A DNA stretch of 64,000 nt from Heterohyrax brucei (taxonomy: Eukaryota; Chordata; Mammalia; Hyracoidea; Procaviidae). The translations under genes were made by a program, and so were the position numbers. Under the pieces are notes generated by a model. The model searched no databases, was not told the origin of the DNA, and saw only the letters and a program-made list of their open reading frames with translations. Location of the stretch: contig CM053156.1 of NCBI GenBank assembly GCA_028571685.1, positions 82,215,049 to 82,279,048 on the forward strand. Direction: 5' to 3'. Below are positions 42,991 through 54,510 of the stretch, in pieces (position 1 is the first letter of the stretch; each line of letters begins with the position of its first letter).

Positions 42991-43156
42991 TAAACCCAAC
43001 CAACCACCAAATTCACTGCCATCCAACTGACTAAGTGACCCCATAGGATTTCAGAGGCTCTAAATCTCTAGGGAAGCAGACTGCTCCGTTTTCCCCGCAA
43101 GGAGCTGCTCGTGTTTTGAACAGTCAATCGTTTTAACCGTTGCACCACCAGGATTC
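42991..43156 (-). repeat. AfroSINE, long type, diverged
   Basis: ATTCACTGCCATCCAACTGA to CGTTGCACCACCAGGATTCC. Confidence 0.65.
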
Positions 43157-43709
43157 CTTTTATCAAGTTGGTGTTCTCAAAATCTCCTGCCTACAGAATC
43201 AAGTTAAAAAAAGAAAAGAAACAATGCCCAGAGGGGAAGCAAAGAGAACCAGGCAACTGCGACTTTTTGCAACTCTTCCCTTCCAGGTAGAAATGCAGAT
43301 CCGGTATCATCAGGTCTTCAGATTTTTTAAGAAAAGCCTCAAACTTGAAGTTTTACAGTTAGCCTAGCTAAAAGAACTCACATACAATGAACACCAAAAC
43401 AAATACGAGGGCAGGAAACCGGAGCTCTGGTTCTCGATCTCTGATTTAGGCAAATACTAGAACGGGATTCAAACTTGTTTGTTCTGCTTCCATCCTCTGG
43501 TCAGAATTTGTATTTCTATCCCAGATATACTGAACTTGAATCTACAGTTTAGTAAGATCAGGTTCAAAGCCCCACTGAGAACTAACTCTAGTAGCTGAGA
43601 ACTCCCTTTGTCCTATCGGCTAAGAGTGTAATGAGGTACATGGGAGAAAGGTAAAGGAAAGAATGTTAGAGTAAGCGAAGCTTACCTTCTATTCATTTAT
43701 TTTAAAAAA
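43157..43709. other. Unique intergenic sequence
   Basis: Nothing recognised. Confidence 0.5.
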
Positions 43710-43849
43710 ATTGCCATCAAGTCAATTCCGACTCATAGTAACCCTATAGGACAAAGTAGAACGGTCCCATAGGGTCCCCAAGGAATAGCTGATGGAATCA
43801 AAGTGCTGGCCTTCTGGTTAACAGCCAAGTTCTTTACCACATGGCACCT
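43710..43849 (-). repeat. AfroSINE, short type
   Basis: TTGCCATCAAGTCAATTCCG to ACCACATGGCACC. Confidence 0.75.
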
Positions 43850-43895
43850 TCTATGCCCAACCTCCCCCTCCAAAATTTCATGTGGACATACGAAG

Positions 43896-43937
43896 TTGAG
43901 TGTGTGTGCAACTGTGTGTACATCTGAGTGTGTGTTT
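43896..43937 (+). repeat. Degenerate GT-rich repeat
   Basis: GTGTGTG runs separated by CAACT and TACATCT. Confidence 0.6.
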
Positions 43938-44119
43938 AGCACGATCTTCGTAATTCTTATCCAGTTGTATACTGTAGTTCAATCAATGGTCCCTGGAAAC
44001 ATCTCAACCACCTACCAAACATAATGAAACTACTGCCTGTTCTGATCACCACCACAATAGATGAACCCCAGCAGGATGGTAGACAAATGTGGACCAGAAC
44101 CTCAAATCTAAAAAGATCC

Positions 44120-44164
44120 TTTGCAGAGAATCCTCTGAACATACTGCTACCCAAGGATGAGACT
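44120..44164 (+). repeat. Unclassified direct repeat, left copy
   Basis: TTGCAGAGAATCCTCTGAAC and CTACCCAAGGATGAGAC; partner at 44,522-44,566. I do not recognise the family. Confidence 0.5.
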
Positions 44165-44521
44165 CCCCACTGTTACATTTGTGGCTCACTGTGCTATGTT
44201 ATGGCTTTTGTTTGTTTGCTTGTTTAATAATAGGCTTACTGTGTTTTCCATGAAGGTTAACCCAGCTGCTTAGGTTCCCATGCAACAAATTCTGCACATG
44301 ACATTGGTTACATTCTTCCCAATGTGTGACCATTCTTACTTCCCTTCTGGTTATCTCATTTCCATTATCTAGTTTCCCTGTCCCCTTACCTTCTCATCTT
44401 GGTTTTAATGTAACTGTTGGCTGTTTTCAAACCAGCATGGTGTTTACCAATTGCATTCGTTATTTTCTGAGCCAGTTTGTTCTTCGGCTACAAGGTGAAC
44501 CCTGACGAAGGCGTGCAGATC

Positions 44522-44566
44522 GTTTGCAGAGAATTCTCTGAAAATACGACTACCCAAGGACATGAC
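44522..44566 (+). repeat. Unclassified direct repeat, right copy
   Basis: TTGCAGAGAATTCTCTGAAA and CTACCCAAGGACATGAC. Confidence 0.5.
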
Positions 44567-44901
44567 CACCTAAAGCTACACACCCACATCAGATTCCAAG
44601 ACACAAGTCCACCTCTGGTACATAATCACTGTGGGTGCTGGTCACACCACACGATGCACTTGGTAGTGATTTAACAAGGATACAGCTGGGTGAAGCATTG
44701 CGAGGTTCTTCTGCGTGTTTCAGAGTGCCCTTGCTTGGGTCCAGCCTGCTAACTGAAGTCCGTGTTTACCGGAACTGCCGTTTCATGGAAACTGAGATGG
44801 GACCTCCTACCCGTGGGACCACGCAATAGGAGGGCTGCCTGTAAGTGCAGGCAGCTTGTCCTCTCATCCCTTTCAGATTTGAACTCAAACTGATCTATGA
44901 A

Positions 44902-45103
44902 GGTAGTCGCATGCTGTCGAGTCAATTCCAACTCATAGTGACTGTTTAAGACAAGAGCTGAACTGCCCCATCGGTTTTCCAAGGCAGCTCTCTTTACCAA
45001 AGCAGAACAGCACATCTTTCTCCCATAGAGCAGCTGATGGGTTTGAAATGTTAACTTTTCAGTTAGCAGCTGAGAACTTAACCATTCTGCCACCAGGGCT
45101 TCT
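44902..45103 (-). repeat. AfroSINE, long type
   Basis: GCTGTCGAGTCAATTCCAAC to CTGCCACCAGGGCTTC. Confidence 0.75.
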
Positions 45104-45194
45104 CAAATTGACTTAGTATCTACTGTTTTTATTTGGGTACTGATGTGCTGATTGATCCATGTGTTTATTTTCGGATACTCGCTTGGGGACACAA

Positions 45195-45405
45195 ATCACA
45201 GTGGCCGTGAGCACAAGCTCCAGGGTCATAAACTGCACAGGGTTTAAAGACCAGGGGTACCACTTATAAATTCTGTGACCTGGGGTATACTTTTTGACCT
45301 CTTTAAAGTTTTGTATCTGGAACAGCAGAACAGGGCTCATTCTCCCTCCCAGCTCCCAGACTGACGTGAAGATTCAAGGGAGATACTGCACATAACAAAT
45401 TGACT
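45195..45405 (+). mobile_element. MIR
   Basis: GAGCACAAGCTCCAGGGTC and TTCTGTGACCTGGGGTATA are the MIR 5' part and core. Confidence 0.6.
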
Positions 45406-45927
45406 CGTAATTGTTGAGCCACCATTCTTAAAGCCTGCTACTGGCCACTGCCTTGGCTACTATTCTGTTTATTCTTGTTGTTGTACTCCTTGAAGTGTTT
45501 CATACATTTTGGTGAATTGTCTAACATTTCTGGGAAGCCAAACATAGAATTAATTCAGACTGGAGGGACTGTGAACTCTGTGGTCTCCTTGAACCCTGAG
45601 AACACCTATTCAGGACGCCAGGTACCCAGGCTGTGATAGAGATTCTTCTTGGGTTTGGTCACATTTGGCTGGCATGCCGCGCATCCTAAGACGAGCAGTG
45701 AGCCAGGTATTGAGCCACCTCAATAGGAACATTTCGGCTCATCCCAAAGGCAAGCATCCAATCCACTCACAGAGCCCACCAGTGAGCTAATGACTCAGAT
45801 ATTTATAGTAAAAGGTGTTAAAAGATGATTTGGAAAGCTGTGGAAGGCAACAAAGAGGGTTTGAAATCCAGTCCCAAATTACATTTCTTGTGAGTGTTTT
45901 GAGAAATGAAATTAATGGATTTTTAAA

Positions 45928-46040
45928 GGCCATTTATTTATCCAACAGGGTTTTCTGAGCACCTACAATGTGCCAGGTGCTAGACCAGCTTTCAGTAAGG
46001 TAGGTAAGACGAGACTGCCTAAACTTCAGCTGCCGCGGGT
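45928..46040 (-). mobile_element. L2 3' end
   Basis: TTTTCTGAGCACCTACAATG and CCAGGTGCTAGACCAGC match the inverse L2 tail. Confidence 0.6.
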
Positions 46041-46149
46041 TCACAATATAAGTCAACAGCTAGACTGGGCACACTGCTATTACCCTGCTCTGTGCCTTAC
46101 CTTTCCACAAGGTGCTAGAAATTACTAGAAAACTGAAAGGTTTCTATTT

Positions 46150-46294
46150 GTGTATTCAAATATTCCAGCTCATACTGACCACATAGGATGGAACACGACA
46201 GCCGCATAACGTTTCCAAGGAGTGCCTGGTGGACTTGAACAGCCAGTCTTTGGGTTAGCAGCCTTAGCTCTTAAGCACTAGGCCACCAGAGTTT
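46150..46294 (-). repeat. AfroSINE, short type
   Basis: TTCCAGCTCATACTGACCAC to AGGCCACCAGAGTTTC. Confidence 0.7.
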
Positions 46295-46984
46295 CTGTGA
46301 ATAATGGTAGTCAGAAAAAAATACATATTTTTTTTTCCATGACACTTGTACCCAGTTTATCAGATACCCTTGGAATAGGGGAAAAAATACACTTGCTTGT
46401 TGAAACAAAGGTGTTTCCCAAAGCCGTTGTCTAGAGTGGGATTCCCACACAATGACTTGAGCAATCATGAGGTTACCAGTCAGTTTTCCCAGTTGGATTT
46501 CTGAGTGCTGATACAAGGTTCTCAGAAACTATCTGTATAGCAAGGTAAATCTCTTAGTAATGAATAGATCCCTAAAGCAATTTAACACTGGCATGGAAAT
46601 TTATATGCTCTCCCAAATTTGTTTCATTGGCAGGTGAAATTCCTTCTGCACTGAGTACGTGGAATGCATTCTGGCAGCTGTCTGCACCTCTTATTCCAGT
46701 TAATTGCAGTTGTTCCTGTAGGTTATAATTTGGTCAACCTAATCTGATCCGAGAAGCCAGTTCCTTGTTCCATCTTTAAGACAGAGTGCAGATTTTAGTC
46801 TCTGACAACTAATAATGCATCCCCACGTTTCTTCGACAGTTCACAACTGCCTGTGGGGACACTTTTAAAGTTGTATGGATAGGGCTCTAGGGGAACAATG
46901 AGATTTCTGTAACCCAAGCCATGGTATTTTCAATCATCTCACACACCTCTGGAAACCCGGCGATAAACCAGGAAGACTGCAGAA
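46295..46984. other. Unique intergenic sequence
   Basis: Nothing recognised. Confidence 0.5.
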
Positions 46985-47375
46985 TAATTGAAGCCACTGC
47001 ATTACGGTGGTGGCACAGAATGCGGAATATACCAGGTCATGCCAGAAGAATGAACAAATCTGTCTCGGAAGAAGTATAGCCAGCCTGCTTCTTGCAAACA
47101 AGGATGATGAGTGGACGTCTTATGTCATTCGGACGTGTTTGGAGGGACCAGCTCCTGGAAAAGGACGTCAGGCTTGGCAAAGTAGAGGGTCGCTGACCCA
47201 AAACACAAGAAGGCCCTCATTGAGATGGCCTGACGGAGGGGTTGCAACAAGGGGCTCAGGCTTGACAACTATTAGGAGAACGGTGCAGGACTGGTCAGTG
47301 TCCCATCCTATTGCCCACGGGGTTGCTATGAGTCGGAACTGGCTGGACAGCATCTCAGCAACAGTCTTGAAACTG
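46985..47375 (+). mobile_element. RTE/BovB-like LINE, 3' end
   Basis: The copy ends GGTTGCTATGAGTCGGAACT-GGCTGGACAGCATC and translates into weak RTE C-terminal similarity, such as QICLGRSIASLLLANK. Confidence 0.6.
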
Positions 47376-48229
47376 GCTTAGCACAGTGGTGGATGGTCAG
47401 TGCTCTATCGGTGCTTCTTAAATAAGTAAATGTTTTTAGGTGGGTGATCTTTTTCAAATCAAACACTTCTTTTCTTCTAGTCCATTCGGTGGTTTGGGAG
47501 ATGACTCCTAAGGTCCATGTTATGTGGGATCTCGGCATTTTGCTGGCCTTGGAGTTAGGGTCCTGAAAACCTCAAGACTGGTCCAAGGGGCAGCCACTGA
47601 ATTCAGAAGAAAGCCTGGGCAGTTTCCTAGCTTGCATTGTCCTCTGCTTCCTGTGTAACTTTTGCGGTTGGTCAGGACAAAGACGGGCGCAAGGAGAGTG
47701 AGGCACTTAGGCTGGTGCAAAGTCTGAGGTGGCCCCAAAGCTCCATTGTCAAGGAAAATGCTTGAATGTAGTTGCTTAGATAGTCACATCAGGCTAGCCA
47801 CTTGTTTTTATTAGGAAAGTTTGACTGGAAGTTGACCACTTGGTTTGAAATCTGTTACTGTCCATCAAGTATTTTAAAAGGTTATTTTTAAAATGTTTCT
47901 TTCCTGTAGTTCTTGATTTGTGCTTATAGGAAACACTTTGTAGCAAAGCAATATTCACAGATGTGAGCAATTCTGAGGTTAGTGGAACTTTTCCAATCAA
48001 AGGCGTCAGGACTAGTTGGAAGGGCACCTGTGGCAACTTGTTTGGGGGCAGTTTAATGTGAAGAGCCATGTTTGGGAGTGACATCTTGATTACTAACTTG
48101 TCTTCTCTCATTCATCAGACTCTTGGTCCTTGGGCCCTTTGGACCCAAACCTCCTTAAACTAGTGATGTTTTTGAAGGGAACAATTTCAAGTCTTATTTT
48201 TAATGTTCAAGGTTGTACAAGTCAGAGGA
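47376..48229. other. Unclassified block with 105-codon minus frame
   Basis: The minus-strand frame 48,111-47,794 starts MREDKLVIKMSLPNM and ends near an AATAAA. I see no domain; it may be part of an old retroelement. Confidence 0.35.
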
Positions 48230-48611
48230 AAGAAATAAGAATAAATAAAAGTGTATAAAATGAATGTATACCCAAAATAAGAATAAGAAAAAAGAAATAA
48301 TGACAGACACAAAAGCATAAGTTAATGAAATAGAAAACCAACCCTTCCATCTTTGAAAAGACTAAAAACAAGCCTACAAAAGGACATAAAGCATACAAAT
48401 ACGCAATGGTAAATATTAAAAAACTATACCTACCATTATTGTGGATGTTTAAAGAATCTTAAGAGAATACAGTGAGAAACTATGTGCCAATAAATTTATA
48501 AATCTGAGAGAAATGGATAATGTTTTAGAAAAAAATATGTAAATTACTGAACTGACCCGAGAGAAAAAACAGTTGTGTAAACCAGTAACTATAATAAGGA
48601 ATTGAACCAAA
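48230..48611 (+). mobile_element. Old L1 ORF2 fragment, first part
   Basis: A-rich sequence with TTAATGAAATAGAAAACC, TCTTTGAAAAGACTAAA and AGAGAAATGGATAATG, in the order of an L1M ORF2 (end of endonuclease to start of RT). Many stops. Two AfroSINEs separate it from its likely continuation at 49,125. Confidence 0.6.
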
Positions 48612-48690
48612 AACAAACCTTTGCCATCAAGTCTGCTCTGACTCACAGTGACACCCAAGGGGTAGTGGTCAGGCATCTCCATTCCCAAGC
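48612..48690 (-). repeat. AfroSINE 3' part, inside old L1
   Basis: AACCTTTGCCATCAAGTCTG to AGTGGTCAGGCATC; A/B-box part missing. Confidence 0.5.
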
Positions 48691-48867
48691 CAAGGCTGGC
48701 TCCACGGGTGTGTAAAGGACACAGGTTATCACACAGGACACACCACTTTGAAGGATTCTGTGCTTGGCTTAAAGCTCCATGGCTGCCAGCTTGAAATTCT
48801 TTTTCGTCATCTTCTTTTTAACAAGAAGTTCCCTCATTTAATTTTTATATTGCCTTTGTTTCTCTGT

Positions 48868-49058
48868 TCCATCAAGATGATTTCAATTCCTAGCGACCCT
48901 GTAGTGTAGAGTAGAACTGCCTCATTGCGTTTCCAAGGCTGTCATCATTACGGAAGCAGACCACCCCCTGTTTCTCCTGTGGAGCAGCAGGCAGGTTGGA
49001 ACCACCGACCTTCTGGTTAGTCACTGAGTGCTCTAACCACAGCACCACTAGGGCTCCT
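48868..49058 (-). repeat. AfroSINE, long type, inside old L1
   Basis: CCATCAAGATGATTTCAATT to GCACCACTAGGGCTCC. Confidence 0.75.
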
Positions 49059-49124
49059 TGATTTTATATTGCACTCTGCAAATTACATACCTGGTGTGTC
49101 TCTGTCTAGGTAGTTTTATAGGTG

Positions 49125-49245
49125 AATTTTATAACTAACTTTTAAGTATAGACAATCCCTAGGTTAACAAAGCTTTCATGAAAATAGGAAAAGAGGCAAG
49201 TTATTTGGTTCCTTTTACAAGACCAGTGTAATTTTGAGAGCTTCC
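49125..49245 (+). mobile_element. Old L1 ORF2 fragment, second part
   Basis: AGGAAAAGAGGCAAGTTA and TACAAGACCAGTGTAATTTT match the next part of an L1 ORF2 in the same orientation as the piece at 48.2-48.6 kb. Confidence 0.45.
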
Positions 49246-50234
49246 AAGGTCTCCTGATGAAAGTCATTTAGAAATTTGGGGACAACATGTGATCTCCTCC
49301 AGTCTGCCAGAACATGAAGAACTCCGTAGTCATTTATTATCTAATGAGTTTGATATTGACCTATACAATCAAAATGTCCTCTTCCCAGATGGAGTTGTTT
49401 TCTGATTTTTTTGTTCCGGTCCTGATAAAAAACATGCTAGGCCAGCTCATCTTGAGTTCATCTGGGTTTGTTGTTAAGTCAACTATTTTGAACTCTTCCG
49501 ACACTTGTAGTCTTTTAAAGACTTAATACGAATTTTTGTCCAGGTCACTTGCTAGTGAACCTTGGAAAGATTTGGCAAATTGATTTAATGCTCATCCGGA
49601 GTCAGACTCAGCATCTTTCTCCTCAAGCTCTAAGTGAAAAAAAAAAAGAGTTATACAATCAGTCTCTGGAATCCCATTCAGAACAAATTAACACTATATT
49701 TCTTCTGTTCTGATGTTTCCATAATCCTACTTATGGTATGATTTTAGTTGCTCATTTTAATTAATCATTTGCTTCTGTTATTTAATGAAAACCAGAAGTC
49801 ACTTCACTGATGCCTCAGAAACATCAGTGCTTCTCTTCTCGTTCAATTCCATACTTTTTTTTCTTTTATTTACACATTTTCAATGAGACGTGATATTACT
49901 CGTATGTGGTTTTTTCCTCCAGCCAGAATGGATCTGGAATTAAAAATCTTTAGAACAATCATCTCAAATGACTTCTTAACGATTAGATATTTAAAATAAT
50001 TAGTTTTTAAAAGAATAAATAAAACCTAGCTTAGAATGTCAACTTCCCTCTAGTGTGTTACACTATGAAATACAGAGAATTTCAAGGAGGGCATAAGGAA
50101 CAACTTCGGCAACATGAGAACAGGATTCCTTCATTGCTACAAATATGCAAAGTCTACCTGTAAGTAAGGGGTTAATAGATGTTTGCTGGGTTAACAACTG
50201 AGTGATGCTGATTCTTACAGTTAGTGAAGGACTT
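49246..50234. other. Unique intergenic sequence
   Basis: AT-rich; nothing recognised. Confidence 0.5.
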
Positions 50235-50945
50235 TTGTTGTTGTTTGCTGTTAAGTGCTGTCAAGTCGGTTCTGACTCATGGTGACCCTATGATCAACAG
50301 AATGAAACACTGCCCGGTTCTGGGCCATGCCCATAATTGTTTTTATGCTTAAGCCCCTTATTGCAGCCGTTGTGTCAATCCATCTCATCAAGGGTCTTCC
50401 TCTTTTTCACTGACCCTCCACTCCACCAAGCATGATGTCTTTCTCCAGGGACTGATCCCTGCTGACACCATGTCCAAAGTATGTGAGACACAGTCTTGCT
50501 ATCTTTGCTTCCAAGGAGCACTCTGGTTGGACTTCTTCAAGAATAGATCTATTTGTTCTTTTGGTGGTCCATGGTACATTCAATATTCTTCTCTAGCACC
50601 ACAGTTCAAAGGCATCAATTCTTCTGTTGTCTTTATTCATTGTCCGGCTTTCACACGTGTATGATGCAATTGAAAATACCATGACTTGGGTCAGGTGCAC
50701 CTTTGTCTTCAAAGTGACATCTTTTCAACTCCTTAAAGTGGTTCTTGGTGGCAAATTTTCCCAATGCAACGTGTCTTGATTTCTTCACTGCTGTTTCCAT
50801 GGTGTTGATTGAGGAACCAAGTAAGCTGAAATCCTTGACAACCTCAATCCTTTCTCCACCTATCATGATGTTGCTTACTGGTCCAGTTTGGAGGATTCTT
50901 GTTTTCTTGATGTGGAGGTGTTTTAGGTCCCTCAATTTTGCTCAT
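50235..50945 (-). mobile_element. RTE/BovB-like LINE, reverse transcriptase C-terminus to 3' end
   Basis: A 95-codon open stretch on the minus strand (50,935-50,651) reads KHLHIKKTRILQTGP, then MIGGERIEVVKDFSLLGSSI, which is the post-catalytic part of an RTE-type reverse transcriptase. Further 3' the frame is broken by stops. The 3' tail is GTTGTTTGCTGTTAAGTGC on the plus strand. Confidence 0.75.
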
Positions 50946-51479
50946 TTCAATTGAATGCAGGACTTTTAGTTTCTTAAAACTAAAACGTGAAAAACATTAT
51001 AAAGTATTTCTTTTTCAAGTATGCATAGCCAACTCTTGACTTCATACGCATGTTGACCTCTAGACCTTTCAATATCTACCAAATGTATCATTTTCAAGAA
51101 TGCAAGACAATTTTGGCAGGAGAAAACTTCTGCTCTTCAAATCTCCTAATTAATTCTACAGCTTAGATACCTGAAGGTTGACACGCCTTGGAAGGCCCAC
51201 ATCGAAAGATATTTGGATGCTTGACAGTTCTGCAAATGTTTTACTGGTGATAAATGCAGGCCAGGGCAATCAGGAGCAACAATGATGGGTTTTGTCATTT
51301 GGGTCGATGTCCAATTCAAGAGATGAGAGAATGCTCAACAAATGAGGCTGAGTCACAAGGGGGGCCCTGGCTTTTAACCAACCTTGTTCACTCTACACTA
51401 AAGACTTGCTGATAGAGTCATTGATTCATTGACCGACCCACTGGCAGCCTCTTTAAACCCTGCAGAGTATATGGAAATA
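50946..51479. other. Unique intergenic sequence
   Basis: Nothing recognised apart from SINE-like traces near 51,420. Confidence 0.45.
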
Positions 51480-51660
51480 AGCCAGGTCTCCGAAGTCAGA
51501 TCACCAGGTCTTTCTTCCCAGTCTGTGTTTGTCCAGAAGCTCTGCTGAAACCTGTCCATCTTGGGTGACCTTGCTGGTATTCGAAATACCAATGGCAGAG
51601 CTCCTAGCGTCATAGCGACATGCAAGTCAGCACAGTGGGACAGACCAACGGGAGAGTGGT
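51480..51660 (-). repeat. AfroSINE-related repeat with extra 3' module
   Basis: ATCACCAGGTCTTTCTTCCC and GACCTTGCTGGTATTCG; sister of the copy at 25.2-25.4 kb. Confidence 0.5.
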
Positions 51661-51789
51661 GGTTCTATGAAATACTTCATTTCACTTTGTGTGTAAAATC
51701 CAATGAGATCCCCTAAAAGCCCATGGGAAATTTTAGTAAATTTCTATGATGTGCAAAATGAAGGTTGGAAATGAGCCGTGGCTGGTAAT

Positions 51790-51836
51790 TTAAGAGTGAA
51801 GAAGGTTGGAGTATTTAAGAGTAAAGAAGGCTGGGG
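51790..51836 (+). repeat. Tandem duplication, unit about 23
   Basis: TTTAAGAGTGAAGAAGGTTG then TTTAAGAGTAAAGAAGGCTG. Confidence 0.8.
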
Positions 51837-52339
51837 TGGGATACACAGGGTGTAGGGGTCCGAGACACACGTCCAGGCCAAACAAGCAGGCAGCTCCAGC
51901 TGACTGCCTCATACGATCACAAGCTCTGCACACCAGAGCTGTTGTCAACGGAACCCAGACATCAAAGAGTGTGTCAAGCTCACTGCTTGGAAATGTGGGT
52001 GCATTTCTCAACACCCGATCTCTATTGTGTGCTCAGAGCACTACGGAAACCCTCTGAGAGTTTTAAAGCATTGTTTCAACAACTTCTTGAGATGCATTTT
52101 GATTACTGTGTGTGAGCAAGAGTGTTCTCTATCACTCCAGATGGAAAAAAGATAATTATCATATTTCCACAGATCTCCTCGGGTCTATTCTGCAAGAAGG
52201 GACAACCAATTGTTTTTGTGTTCCTGTTATTTATTTTCCTTCTTTGGACCTAGAATTACTCATTTGACACGCTCCATCCTTATAAGGAAAGCTGTTTCAT
52301 TTTCACACCTTGGAAACAGAAATATGGGTTTCACCATCA

Positions 52340-52545
52340 TCCCTGCTCTGTGCCAGGCACTCAGCTAGGTATACACATATTTCACATTTTCTAACCCCCA
52401 TGAGAACACCTTTGCACCAATACATTAGTCTTCATTTTATAGGCTCAGCAAGGTTAAGTCAGTTCCTCAAATCACACAGCTAGGAAACAACCGCTCCAGG
52501 ATTAAATCCCAGATCCCATAAACAACTTCACAGTCTGTGTTTTTT
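52340..52545 (-). mobile_element. MIR
   Basis: GTGCCAGGCACTCAGCTAGG and AAATCACACAGCTAGGAAAC are clear inverted MIR. Confidence 0.7.
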
Positions 52546-52659
52546 CCATTAATCCCCACATAGAATTTATAGGCATGAAACCCACAGAGGATTCATTAGA
52601 GAACAAGTGTGTTCAGACATTTAGCTTCTAATGTCAGCTAAGCAATGTAGAAATTATTG

Positions 52660-53540
52660 TTATGTCGTTGTTGGGTGCTGTTGGGTTGGTTCCCACTTGT
52701 ACCAGTCCTGTGTACAACAGAACAATGCCTTGTCCTGGGCCATCCTCATAATTTTTGCTGTGCTGAGCCCAGTGTTGTAGCCACTGTGTCATTCCACGGT
52801 GTTGAGGGACTTTCTCATTTTCACTGGCCCCGTACTTTATCAAGCATGTCCTACTCCAGGGACTGTATCTCCTGATAATATTCTCAAAGTATTTGAGGCA
52901 TAGTCTCATCGTTCTTACTTCTAAGGAGTATTCTGGCTATACTTTTTACAGGACATAGTTGTTCATTTTTCTTGTAGCTCAGACTAGAGTGTATTTGATA
53001 TTCTTTGCCAACACCATAATTAAAAGGCACTGATTCTTCTTCGGCCTTCTTTATTCACCATCCAGCTTTCACAAGCATATGAGGCAATTGAAAAGCCAAG
53101 CCTTGGGTCTGGTGCATGACATCTTTAGTTTTTAAGACTTTAAGGTGGTCACTTGCAGCGCATTTGCCCAGTGCAATGCATACTTTGGTTTCTTGACTGC
53201 TGCTTCTGTAGGTGTTGATTATAGATCCACTTAAATGAAATCCTTGATAACTCCTGTCTTGTCTCCATCAGTCCTGGTGTTGCTTACTGGTCTAGTTGTA
53301 AGGGGGGTTGTTTTTTTGCTGTTGAGGTGTAACCCGTACTGAAGGCTACCGTCTTAGATCTCCATCAGCAAGTGCTTCAAGTCCTCGTCACTTTCAGCAA
53401 GCCAGGTTGTGTCACCTGGGTCACACAAGTTGGTGATGAGTCTCCCTCCAATCCTTATGCTGTGTTCTTTCTCATATAGTCCAGCTTCTTGGATTATTTG
53501 CTCAGCATATAGGTCAAATAAGTGCAGTGAAAGGATAATG
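52660..53540 (-). mobile_element. RTE/BovB-like LINE including reverse transcriptase core
   Basis: The longest RTE copy here. Minus-strand translation near 53,510-53,390 gives LYAEQIIQEAG, IRIGGRLITNL, then PGDTTWLAESDEDLKHLL. The RT box that should read YADDTT has lost its first catalytic Asp (now Gly), so the copy is dead. It overlaps in content with the copy 1.6 kb to the left, so the two are separate insertions. Confidence 0.75.
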
Positions 53541-53971
53541 GCGTGGGGTTACAAAGACCTTGACATCCTTCAGCCATCCATGAAGCACAACGTAAACGCA
53601 CGTTTCTTCCTCTCATTAATCCACCAGCCAGCGCTCCCTCTCAGGTTTGGTAGAGGTCCTGACCCTTTGATTGGATGCAACAGGAAATGGTTGGTTTTAG
53701 TATAGGGGTCATGCCATATGAGGAATGAACATTTTTAGACCTCAGAACTACACACGGGCCAGCAGATGCTCTCACTTCTAGACATGCAGGAGAAACAAGA
53801 TAAAAGCTGGGTCCTGTCTCCATCTATCTGTTCTCATTGAGTGAGGCTGCTGGCAACACCTGTGCCAGGCACTGCCTGTTGGACTCAGCCATCCCTGCGG
53901 GCATGCACTGCACACGGGTTAAATATCTATGTGCTATAACTCCCCTCCATCACCTTGAGATCTACTCCTGT
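53541..53971. other. Unique intergenic sequence
   Basis: Possibly an extension of the RTE copy at its left; no clear match. Confidence 0.4.
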
Positions 53972-54046
53972 AAAGATTACAGGCTAGAAAACCCTACGGG
54001 ACAGTTCTACTCTGTGCCATAGAGTCGCCACGGCACCTAACAACAA
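53972..54046 (+). repeat. AfroSINE 3' third
   Basis: AAACCCTACGGGACAGTTC to GGCACCTAACAAC, the RTE-like tail type; 5' part absent. Confidence 0.6.
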
Positions 54047-54084
54047 GAGCAATCGCACAGAGGCAAGTGAGCTTGCCGTTGTGG

Positions 54085-54300
54085 TGAGGCACACTGTGTG
54101 AGGGTTCTGAGCACTGGCCTGGAGCCCGGCCACCTTCTCTGGATCCAGGTTTCTCTACACCCTTTCTGGTGGCCATGGGCAGATTACTGACAGAGATTAC
54201 CACTCTGTGCCTCGGTTTCTTCAGGTCTAAAATGGGAGGGTTATAATATCTTCCATACAGAGTAGTCACAGGATTCATGAATTAGTACCTATTGGAACTT
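54085..54300 (+). mobile_element. MIR
   Basis: CACTGGCCTGGAGCCCGG and CTGTGCCTCGGTTTCTTCAG are MIR in order. An AfroSINE follows. Confidence 0.6.
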
Positions 54301-54304
54301 AGAA

Positions 54305-54510
54305 GAGTGTCTGGTGGTACAGTTGTTAAATGTTCAGCTGCCAACGGAAAGGTTGGCAGTCCAAACCCACCCTGTGATTCTGCAGGAGAAACGAGCTGGT
54401 TACCTTGTCCTATAAAAAAAGTCACCCTAGGAAACTGGACGAAGCAGCTCCTCTCTGTCCTAAAGGGTCACTGTGAACCAGAATTGACTTCACAGGACCC
54501 GACAACATTA
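54305..54510 (+). repeat. AfroSINE, long type
   Basis: TGTCTGGTGGTACAGTTG to ACAGGACCCGACAAC. Confidence 0.75.
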
